64,000 nucleotides of DNA from Dendrolimus kikuchii (Eukaryota > Arthropoda > Insecta > Lepidoptera > Lasiocampidae), in the NCBI GenBank assembly GCA_019925095.2, contig CM034389.1, forward strand, positions 14,948,435 through 15,012,434, in the 5' to 3' direction. Shown here piece by piece: positions 43,608 to 55,600 of the stretch. The translations under genes and the position numbers were made by a program. Below the pieces are notes generated by a model. The model worked only from the letters and a program-made list of their open reading frames with translations. It made no database searches and had not been told where the DNA came from. How positions within the stretch are numbered: the first letter of the stretch is position 1; each line of letters begins with the position of its first letter.

Positions 43608-46600
43608 TTAAGATTGACTGTCAACATTAACTAGATGGCTTTGTAGCGCCGTGGACTGGTGATAGCGGCGGCGCGAAGCGAAATCCTCGTTGTCATCATT
43701 CAACCTCTCCTGCTCTAAACTTATATCTGCATGAACTGGGGTCACAACCAATTGCTCGTATTCTAAGGGACGTTTCCTGAAAAATATTCTCTTGTAAGAT
43801 GTAACCTCCAACCTCCTTTATAGAGTTTTTTGCCAATCGGGCGACATGAGAGATTTTTCAATTTGATCCATCATGCAACGACGGGATGAGCCCATAAGAG
43901 TTTTGTATAAAATGAATGATTAAAATACTATGTTTATACCAACTAAAATCATATTTTTGTTTGACACAGTGAATTAAAAATAAAAACATACATTTTTTAA
44001 AATAAGTGTTGGTACATTTCCCGGTATAATGTGCTTGTCAAAATATGGCATCATTCCCAATAAAACTAATTGTTGCAGCTCAACGACCCAAAATGAAACG
44101 AAAAACGCTTACAGGCTTTCTACCTAGGTGAATCATAAAGTTCTTGGAAGTGCATATATATAAAACTACTAGAGTTTAGCCCGCGGCTGCGCCGCGGGTT
44201 AACCTCTAGTTCCTGCTTCTTGTTTAAAGAGCAGGCGTTAATACAGGTTACATTGTACAACATTTTTATGTTAGTGCCATTTGCACCCGAAAAATTCACT
44301 TAATTTTATATCCGCAAACTATCCGATCTCCTGGCATGAGTATATATGTCCATTTTCGGCATTAAAACTACATTTAAACAAAATTACAATAAAAACAATC
44401 CAGTATTCCCAGTGTTTTCCGAAAACTTAACAGAAAGACATATCGAGCTACTATCGCATTTTTATAGACGATGATTTTTTATATCTATGAACTTGAGAAA
44501 TGATTGGTCTCATCTAAACTTTCATCCTCTATTTCAAACCGTCATAGTTTTATTTATCTATCCCCCGTCAATGAAAACTACGAAAATGACAAAAAGGACA
44601 AAAAATCAAAAAGGACAAAAAGAGCTAAAAGGACAAAAAGGATAAAAAGAGCAAAAGGATCAAAGGGGAAAAAAGATCAAAGTGGATAAAAAGGGCAAAA
44701 AGAGCAAAAAGAGCGAAATTGTCAAAAAGGACAAAAAGATCAAAATGGACAAAAAGACCAAAAAGAGGAAAATAGCAAAAAGAGCAAAATTGACAAAAAG
44801 GGCAAAAAGAGCGAAATTGACAAAAAGGACAAAAAGAGCAAAAAGATCAAAAGAGCAAAATGGACAAAAAGGACACAAAAATAGTAAAAGAGGAAAAAGA
44901 GCAAAAAGAGTAAAATGAACAAAAAGGATAAAAAGAGCAAAATGGACAAAAAAGACACAAAGTTCAAAAAGAGCAAAATGGACATAAAGATCAAAAAGGA
45001 CAAAAGACCATAAGAGCAAAAGACCAAGAGCCAAATTGACAAAAAAGACAAAAAAGGACAAAAAGATAAAAAAGGACAAAAAGGTCAAAAAAGCAAAAAG
45101 GACAAAAAGAGCAAAAAGGATAAAAAGATCAAAAAGGAGAAAAAGAGCAAAAAGGACAAAAAAGAGCAAAACGGACAAAATAACCAAAATGACGAAAATG
45201 GCAAATCACAAAACCAACCAAAACCTATCCTTTTGGGATAACCTTTACATAAATATATCCCATTATCCGGGATGAAAAATATCCCTTGTCCACCCTCGGT
45301 ATAAAAATTACATATATACCGATTTTCAGCCAAATCAGTCCAGTAGTTTTTCCGTGAAAACGGAACAGACAGACAGACAGAGTTACTTTCGCATTTTTAA
45401 TATTAATAGGGATTTTGGAGAAGTTCGATATTCAAATTAAAGAGTGTCAATCACACAATATTTATGCCAACTGTTACTTGTTTTTGTCAATTCGTTCGCA
45501 CGTAATAAATTGTCTTTTGCAACGAGTTGCTAAAAACGCAAAATTATGTTTTGTATTAATGTTTTTCTCGATGAAGAATATTAAAAGAATATTATTATTT
45601 AAGAATCCCTATTAATATTATAAATGCGAAAGTAACTCTGTCTGTCTGTCTGTTCCGTTTTCACGGAAAAACTACTGGACCGATTTGGCTGAAACTCAGT
45701 ATATATATATTTTCGATGCCGAGAATGAACATAGGATATTTTTTATCCCGAAAAATGGGATAGTTTCCGGGATAAAAATATATTTGTCTTTTTGTTTGTT
45801 ATCCTTTTATGGAAAGACTATTGGACCGATTTGGCTGAAACTCGGTACATATATAATTTGAATACCGAGAGTGCCCAAGGGATACTTTTTATCCCGGATA
45901 ATGGGATACATTTTGGGATAGATTTATGTAAAGTTTATCCCGGAAACTAGGACAGGTTTTGTGATTTTGTCCATTTCATCCACTGGGTCTACTGGGTCCA
46001 CAGGGTCCACTTGGTCCATTGGGTCCACTGGGTCCACTTGGACCACTGGGTCCACTTGGACCACTGGGTCCACTGGGTCCACTGGGTCCATTTGGAACAC
46101 TTAGCCTACTGGGTCAACTGGGTCCACTGGGTCCATTTGGAACACTTAGCCTACTGGGTCAACTGGGTCCACTGGGCCCACTGGGTCCACTTTGACCACT
46201 GGGTCTACTTGGTCAACTGGGTCCACTGGGTCCACAAGGCCAGTTGGGTCCACTTTGTCCACTGGATCCACTGGGTCCAGTTGGTCCACTGGGTCCACTT
46301 GGTCCACTTGGACCATGTTATCTATTTTGTCATTTTTGTCAAGTTTTGTCATTTATGTAGTTTACATATAGACAGCGGTGGTATAGTTTGCGATATAAAA
46401 TGAAGTGAATCTTTCGGGGGCAAATACATACAAATTTTATACAATGTAACCTGTACCACTTGCTTTCTAAACAAGAGATACGCACTAGAGGTTGACCCGC
46501 GGCGCAGCCGCGGGGTAAACTCTAGTATTATTATATATATTGGAGTCAGTGTTTTGGGATAGTGAAGGAATCCTTTTTATTGATTACATGCCAAAAGGCC

Positions 46601-49600
46601 AGATGATTACTGGACCCTATTATCCAAATTGAATCCCGAAAGTGCTTGACGCGATTAATAAAAACGTCGTGGAAAACTGTCGTTGAGCGTGTAGTATCTT
46701 CACGATAACGCTCCCGCTCATCGATAGGAAGTTGCGGTCAACGTAATCCGTTGTGCTGGCTTCAATCTCTTTGACCACCCACCATATCTATATCCTCCAG
46801 ACTTAGCCCCAAGTGATTTTCACTTATTCCCAAAAAGAGGAAATTTTTGGGACTAAATTTCATGATAATGACGCGGTTATGGCGACCCTAGAGTTTTTTG
46901 AGACTTAAGCATAACATTTGTAAATGCACTGCATTGGAGGGAGATTATGCAGAAAAATAAAATATTTTGTTTAAAATTTTGCATTTTTTAATACTGATTC
47001 TAAGAAGTTTTTGATTCACCTTCGTATATTTAAAAAACTCGAAACCTATATCACATTTTCGTTATCCACACTGTTCTCGTAAAAACCAAATAGAAAACCT
47101 CGAGAGAATTCAGAGGACTCTTTAGTTAGATTCAACAGCATAACTTACCCAATAGCTTGCAGGAAGGCAATTTTGAGCCAGTGAAAGAATCGGAACTCTG
47201 AGGCACGGCCCGGCTTGACGGCGGGGTTGGCCGCGCCGATGTACAGCCACACCAGCCACAGGATCGACAGGCAGCCGAGAGCGTACGCCCAATGGACTAG
47301 GAACATCAGCAGCAACTTTATGGCAACCTGGTGAAGTCAATTAATAACTTCAGAGGCTACCTTTATTTATATTATTGTTGTTTTACTTTTTTGTACTATG
47401 TTTATTTATCATTTATCATTATTTATTAACTGCACCACTGTCTGTATTAAAAATCTATCAATCTCTGCCAAGAGTTGCCTGGAAGAGATCGCTTCTTAGT
47501 GATAAGGCCACCTGTTGTACCATCTTTTATCACTTTTACTTCTGTTTGTTTATACTTTGGTGTACAATAAAGAATTATCTATCCATCTATCTATCATTAT
47601 GCGTTATTATGAAAAAATACCACAATACAAGGAATATTTTCTTTATTGTCCGTTCCTTTAAAAATAGGGACGCCCGAGCTTAGTAGTTAATTGTCATACA
47701 TCAAAATTATGTAATTGTTCTTCTACACACCCCAGCCAAGGAGAGCCATCTATTGCACAAGTGGGAGTACCAGTTCTTGTTCTTGGAGTGCACGCTGACG
47801 GTGGGCCGGTGTACATCGCCGTTCGACACACGCCCGTTCATTATCGCCGGATCCGTTGGAGACGGGGTGAAGTCCTGAAGGTGTTTAAGAAGGGCGTTAT
47901 TTCTTACCTTCATAGGCGGCAGGGCCAGTTCAGAGGGTGGGGGAGGGATTGAGGCGGGGGTGGGGTGGGGTGTTTTGGCAAGCCGGGACCCATGCCCGGG
48001 CGGCCAATTTAAAGGGCGGCAAATTCAAACTTCGCGGACAGATGTACACCTCAATATTAAGGCAACTTTGACCACTGAGACATACAGTACTTTAAGCACA
48101 TAAATTACTTTTCACGGGGCGCATAGGCATAGATTAAAAAGCACAAACGCACAGCACGTGTCCATCAGCGGGCGTCTAATGGCTGAAATGATGATGATGA
48201 TTAAGTTAAAAATATAGGCGAGCGGGGCCGGAATTTGTCATGCCCCCCCCCCCCCCTTGTAAAATTCAAGACCCGGAGCTCTCAGCTGTGCAATTTAAAA
48301 AACCTAGCAAGTACATTCTAGGAAATTTTACACCACAGCTCAAAAAAAATTAAGAATTTCAACTATAGCTCATTTCAAAACTATTTGTGAAGCTTATTGG
48401 GAGCGATTTCATATTCACATGTTTTAGATGCACAATACATCAGAAAATACTTAGTAAGACTATAAATACACGCATTTTAAAAGAACAATATCAGTTGCTA
48501 GGTTTTGAAATTATACAGCTCGGCAATAAAATAAGCAGTTAAGTTAATCAAACACACATGACTTCTGCTTCAACAAACATGATTTGAAACTTTCAATAAA
48601 GTATAAGACAGATGCATATTGCAGTTATTCAAATAGAAAAATTGTAGTGTATGTACACACATCCAACAGCATTGTCTGGTATCAAATCGGGTTGACACAC
48701 ATTGAATAGCCTTATAATAAAAATGCGAACTTTCACATTTTTATTACAAGCTTTCCTACTGTGACATTCACAAACATTGACATTGTTTGTGTTCGTTCAA
48801 TTTTTACGGTTTTATTCCAAACTAGCGTAAGCACACTACACAGTAGTGTCACGAAGTGTATGAAATTTTGACTGATCTATTGCAAGAAATGTTCTTCTTC
48901 AAAATTTAACTTGATCAAAAACTTGAATATTCAAATGCAAGTTTTTGTTCACAATATACTCACGCCAACATTTTTATGCCTAATTCTTTCTGGGAATAGT
49001 AAATCGAGATCACTGCCTGTCGCCCCATAAACTTGTGTATCGCGTTGTGAATGGCCTTGGAATCTAAAAAGAATCACATTATATTTTCTTAAGGTTTCGC
49101 GACTAGTATACATAATAATAAACGTTTCTTCTCTTCAAGCCACAATATGTTGCAAAGCGGTGGTAAATTAGATTAGGCTCCCATAGAGTAAATAATAACC
49201 ATAAACAAAATTTAAACTAAATAATTAAAATGAACAAGTTGGCGGTAGGCTAAATAAAACTTTAACAATACTCATTGATACTTGACATCTTTGTCTTCCG
49301 TGATCACGGCTACTGAAAAGTGGCCGAAACGTCGGAATAACAAAAATCAAGTAAATTACCGCGCTTAAAACCGTTAAAACATAGCTTTATTATATAATTC
49401 ACATTTTTATATTTATGTATATTTCCCTCTTTTCAGTTACTTTTCCATAGTAAGTACGCTAATAACAGATGATTAGGTTTCTGTTGTCTCATAAAGTGTG
49501 CCCATGCTCTACCTGCTATCTTTTGAATGATATATCGCGTGTGGTATTGAATGAGAAGAATCCCCTCCCGTGTAAGTAAACACACGGACACTAATATTGA

Positions 49601-52600
49601 GGCATGATGAATATATTGAAATGGTCTTATGAATGTGCATATTTACGATGACAGAAGTATTAACTAAAATATAATTAGAGAAATAAAAATAAATAATGAT
49701 CATACCTCATTTCGCGCCTGTGTTGTAAATCAAAAGTCTGAGCGAGAGCAAAGTAAGAATAATCGATACTAGCGTACGTGATTAGGAAAGGCATGGTGAC
49801 GATGGGCGCTAATTTGTTTATGTCGCCGATGATTATGAACGTGACCGTCACTATTGCTACGACAACCATCGAGTATATCGGCACTTTGTTGGGACCCCTC
49901 TGAAAGTAACCAGTGTTTATGAAATAACACAAAAATTTCTCACGTACATATAAAGTCAAACCATATAATGATATTACACCCTTTAAACTATTTAAGGTAT
50001 TTATGACTCTTTTCTCTTACATTATTGTACAATTATAACGTACTTATGTCCAATGAGGTAGGTTCAGAAGAGTTATTTGCAAGAGGTAGATATTGTTTTA
50101 TATTGTATCTATTTTTGAGAAATATATATATGTTACAGTCATAGTGATTAAAAAGCTATTATACATAATGACTGGCCATTATATATAATAGCAAAATTGA
50201 CTAGACAATGTGATAAATTAATCCCTTTATCGGGATATTATTCATAATAGCGGGTCAAAGTTAGCCAAAGTAATAAATACGGTCTAACTGACTTGCTACC
50301 CCGCCCGCTTGTAAGAATAAATAATAATTATGACCCAGTTAATTCATGTCAGTTCATTTTAAATATTTTATTGTAGTTTATTGTAGTCTTTAAAGAGTGA
50401 TACCAAATACTTCTATTGATCTGTGTTTTTTTTTTAATTTTGTTTTATGGCTAGTGAGCTTTAAATTTACTTTATAAATGAAAGTTAAATAACTTTATAA
50501 CAATGTTAATTAACGTAGAATTATTATCTATGACAATGTTATTTTAATTCTTAGGCAAATTGAAATATAATTTTATAATCTTTACCTATACCTACATGTT
50601 TTATTACATTATTCAAGTTTTCGAAGATATTGTATAAAATTGCTAGTTAATGTGATTAATTCTGTGTCAATTATCACTTTATCTAAATCGAGTAGACATT
50701 ATAAATAATGGCTAGAAAATATATATAATATCCGGATTTATTACTTTGGCTGTAACATATATATAAATTTACTTTAATGATGAATTTTCATTTTTTTAAA
50801 TAAATTAAACAAAAAAAACCATTTATTTCAACCTATGAAAAATTCATATACAGTTTTAATTGTATAACTTCTTATTGAGACAAAAGTAAATATTTTATTG
50901 ACCTGGTAGTAAAAAAAACTTTATTATAATATACCTAATTATGCCAGTTAAAAATAAATTGCATGTATCTTATTGAGGATTACTCTAATGAAAAATAATT
51001 AAAGTAAGACAAAGTCTACCTAACTATCTTTTACATTTGTGGGAATATGCACGTAATTCAAATTTTTTATATATTATTTTTATTGTTGTAGAATTATCTG
51101 TCTAACATTATTTTATTCCTTTAATTTACAGATTTTAATTAATAAAAGTGTAAAAAATGCGCGGGATATTTAAATTCGCAAAACGCAACGCTATTGATCA
51201 CATGCAAACGTGACGTCAATTTTCATAATGACATTTTCAGATTGTCAACAAAGGGCGCGTTCCTCTTGTAGATCACAACGCTCAAAAACTCAACTGGAAC
51301 GGATTATGGAGCGTTGATGTCATTAACAACGAAATACACAAATGTCATTGGATGCTGTATGGTATTGTTGTGTTCTCAACGTCCACTTCAATCCACCTCT
51401 TGTTATGGGTCGTTGTGAGCGCTGTGTGATCGAAAATTATGACGTCGTTAGAGACAATTTTGCGGCGACCATAATGACCGTGGTCGGTATGTGGAACGAC
51501 TGAAGTATTTTGAGCGTTGTAAGCCATTACAGGAATGCGCCCTGAGAATGAACTATGACATCAGCAAAAGCTCGCGAAAATAGTGGCATTTATAGTTAAT
51601 GTTTTCGAGATTTTAAATACTAAAATTTTTTTTAATTTGGACTTAACAGTATTTCTATTTTTACTACGATAAAACGATGTAAACAATGAGTTAAAATACA
51701 ATAAAAAAATGCATATTTCCTATTGCATAAGTTTTATTACGAGACAATAGGCAGTTAAATTATAAAGTAGTTACAATAATTTCAATTTGCTTATAAATTG
51801 ACCACTTACCCCATGACCAAGAGCTTCTAATCCCGGTATAACTTTTTCATTGGCGATACTTTGTAAGACTCTTGGTGTTCCATACATGGCACCTAGACAC
51901 GAGCTCATGGAACTAACATATAATCCAGCTAACAGAAGCACCTTTACGGCAGATATGTCTGCAGTTACTGAAGAGTTTGTTAACAACGCCTCTCTTGTCA
52001 CTGTCGATGCTAATATTATGATAAACATCAGGTACAAAAAAGTTCTGTAATTAATAATTATATTGGGTTAGAAATTATAATGGTTAATATTCAAATAATA
52101 AAAATATATTCTATCCAGATAGGACATTTTCTATTCTCTAAGTAAGAATAGAGAATATTATTATTAACATTTGATTGAAGTATCATTTGTAACATGGTGA
52201 AAATGGTCTCCATGTCTCCCTGCAGTGCATTTCTAACATATAATCCATGATAACTAATGTTACTTAAAAACTATTAAAGATATTTTTTAGTAAAGTTAGT
52301 TTTGTTTTTGTTCCTAACTTTGACTATATTATACTCCTGCCATATTATAGTTTCAATATTTATTAAATAATTTTCAATTATATTAAATAATATTTAGAGA
52401 GAGAGAGAGAGGGGAGAGGGAGAGAGAGATGAGAGAGAGAGGAGAGAGGAGAGAGAGGAGAGAGAGAGAGAGAGAGAGAGAGCACTTTATTGCACACCAA
52501 AATATACAATTAGAAAAACAGACCATATTTACAATATTTTAATTATTTAATTTTAAATTACATTACGCTCCCATAGAGTAAATAATAACCATAAACAAAA

Positions 52601-55600
52601 TTAAAATTAACAAGTTGGCGGTAGGCTAAATAAAACTTTAACAATACTCAATGACTCTTGACATCTTTGTCTTCCGTGATCACGGCCACTGAAAAGTGGC
52701 CGAAACGTCGGAAACACCAAAATCAAATAAAATTACCGCGCTTAAAACCGATAAAACGTAGTTTTATTATGTATACAAGTCGCGAAAACTTAACAAAAAT
52801 ATAATACATAAGTTATTATAATAAATGTATTAGCATGATTATATTCTGTTAATCAGACATAGCTATTTGTGGACAAATAGTGTTTTCTGACCACATTTCT
52901 AAACGTTGGTAAGGATTTGGCCTCTCTGACAGTAAGAGCCTGCATATTCCAAAGTTTGACAGCCTGCACCGTAAAAGAATTATCACAATAGGATGAAATG
53001 TATGCAGGCGTCATGTTTTCGGTACCTATCATGGCGCAAATTGTGGGCAGTGGATAGGCGAACGAATTTAAAACGTTCCTTAAGGTACTGGGGACTATTA
53101 GGAGTAAATAATATGTTATAAAGGAGAGTGAGTATGTGAGTATTCCGGCGAAAATCAATAGGAAGCCACTTGAGTCTTTTACGATTTTCGGAAACATGAT
53201 CATATTTTCGCAATCCGAATATGTACCTGATACAAAAATTCTGGAGCCGCTCAAGCTTATTCAGCTGTTCTACGGTTAAATCTAGATAGCAGGCGTCAGC
53301 GTAATCAAGTATGGGAAGCAAGAGAGACTCAGCAAACGTAATCTTGGTAGCAGTGGGCAAAAAGTTTCTTAATCTTCTGAGGGATCTAGAAGATAAGAAG
53401 ACTCTGCGACTTCAATCGGTGATGTGAGGCCGCCAAGACAGCTCATTATCGATAATTATGTCGAGATTTTTGACAGTATCGCTAAGAGGAATATGTGTCC
53501 CGTCAAAAATAATTTGTGATAAGGAGGACCAGTTGACTTTAGCATTCATCCTAGGGCTACCAATGATTATCAATTGAGTTTTCTGAGGGTTTATGGCAAG
53601 ACCAAACTTTTTGCTCCATCTTATAATGTAATCCAGGTCAGTGTTGATTTTATTAATTGAAATATTTAATGCACCAATGTCACTTTGTGTGTAAATTTGT
53701 AAATCGACAGCATATAGGTGGTAGGAAGAAGTCAATTTGTCAGAGATATTTTATAAAAACTGCGAATAAAAGGGGAGATAAAACGCCGCCCTGAGGAACA
53801 CCGGCAGTTAAACCACACTAGGATGAGTATGCCTCATCAATACGAATTCTCTGTCGGCGCCCATGCAGGTAACTGTGAAACAAGTCGATTACTGATGGAG
53901 ATATGTTAAGAGCGCGAAGAATACCAAGCAATAAGTCGTAATCAACATTATTGAAGGCGCTGCTGAAGTCTAATAGTGATAGTATAGTCAACAGGCCATT
54001 CTCCATCCCATGCCGGATGTCAACCGTAATCTTGACCAGTGCTGTGACTGTGCTGTGGCCTGGACGAAACCCGTATTGGAAGGGATTCATTAATGAATTT
54101 TGAGAAAGGAAAGTGCTAAATTGCTTGTGTACTAGGCGTCCTAATACTTTTGAAAGAAGAGGGAGAATGGAAATAAGACGAAATTCAGAAAAAGATGAAG
54201 GATTTGGGTTTTTGGGGAGAGGAATAACATGTGCTTCTCTCTAAGCACCTGGAAAGGTACAAGAAGTGATGGAGGATTTAAAGATGTTGGGTATAATAGG
54301 ATTTATGACATCAAGAATGTAATGTAAATATTTATATGTACACTAAACTAAAACTCTATATATGTATCTATATTTTGGTGTAGTTCTGTGTTTACTAATT
54401 GATATATTCAACATAATATTCACTCATAATAATTATAAATATATTTAATATCTTTCAATGAGTATTAGTCATTCCTAATTATATGCATATCCCTGTATAT
54501 GTATTTTTTTATAATGATACATACCCGGTCCCGATAGCAGCTAAAGATCCATTAGGAATATTCACAGATGGGTTCTTCAAATCTCCGCTCATGTTAATAC
54601 CAGCCAAGATTCCGGTAATTGTTGGGAAAAATACACCAAAACATGTAAACCAGGTGTAGTGATCTCGGTAGTTGGACCAAGTGTTATTCGCTGCTGTGCC
54701 ATTAAACCAGCCAGTGAAGTTGGGACCTGTTAATTAAAGATATTTTTTTATACCGAAAGGAGTTATGCTTTTCTTTGTACAGTCTGTTTAGGGTTCATAG
54801 CCAAATGTTAACAAATCATTTTATCTGTTTATGTCACAGCCATTATATCTGAAACTATTGGGTTGGCAACTAAGTGATTTTTGTCTGTGTTTACTTTTTG
54901 TTTTGTTAACATGTTCAAAGTACCAAACTTATATTTTTTTCTTATTGTTTATATACATTTACTTTTCATTTAGTAGCTAGTTTTTTAGTTTTGTTTTTTT
55001 TCAATTTAAAACAGAAGAACAGATGTGCATTTCAGCATATTTTATTGCTAGATAAAGATACATAAAGGTAACGCGACCGTCGTCATGGATACGTCTGATT
55101 ACAATAGTAAAATACAAGATCTTTTATCGGACGAAAGCACTTATAAAAAGGTCAAAACTGACCCCACGGATAAAGTAACCAAACAAACAATCGCGGTTAT
55201 GAAAAAACACTCCGAAAAATTAAGCTTAGACGTATCCGCACTCACACCATCTTGCGCCTAAACTGTATGGGTTACCTAAATTTCACAAAAGCAACATCCC
55301 CTTGCGCCCTATAGTTAGCCAGCTTGACTCACCAACATACAGACTGGCACAACATCTCGCGAAGACACTCATCAATCTCCGCGGCAACACACCCTACCAT
55401 GTCAAGGATTCCTTCGGCTTCATCAGCGCAATAGAAAATTTGACATTGGCTGCAGGCTATTTCGTGTGGGACTACGGCTTCTACGACCAAATCAACGGTG
55501 TAGCCATGGGCTCACCGGTGTCTCCTGTCGTGGCTGACATTTTTATGGAAGACTTCGAGCAGAAGGCACTGGATACCGCTCCGGCTAAGCCGAAGATGTA

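Larger units (their letters stand above)
52396..54330 (-). pseudogene. CR1-like LINE, 5'-truncated, in SLC12A8 intron
   Basis: On the minus strand: [20 protein letters not shown] near 54170, [17 protein letters not shown] near 54080, [14 protein letters not shown] (motif A) near 53970, a [17 protein letters not shown] block near 53810, YAVDLQI near 53710 where the active-site YADD has become [15 protein letters not shown] near 53590, [14 protein letters not shown] near 53310, and a C-terminal [10 protein letters not shown] near 52960 with [14 protein letters not shown]. The 3' UTR is interrupted by a Penelope tail (52567-52765), then resumes and ends TTTGGTGTGCAATAAAGTGC followed by a CT-rich microsatellite at 52396-52481. 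Several frame changes plus the active-site change make it dead. Same orientation as SLC12A8, between exons 5 and 4. Confidence 0.85.

Noticed and set aside
44660..45187. 175-codon Leu/Phe-rich ORF resembling a multipass membrane protein, and Lys/Arg-rich ORFs on the other strand
   Set aside because: Same cause: a 9-bp satellite in Helitron D. Several frames on both strands are open over the same tract and none has non-repetitive sequence.
46011..46403. 130-codon His/Trp/Val repeat ORF and a collagen-like frame
   Set aside because: GGTCCACTG satellite in Helitron A; not a gene.
47761..47952. 63-codon plus-strand ORF
   Set aside because: Antisense of SLC12A8 exon 8 (47874-47731), which is supported by splice sites, phase and protein similarity.
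48241..48256. Poly-C run, considered as a structural or regulatory element
   Set aside because: A simple homopolymer in an intron with no partner sequence; nothing supports a function.
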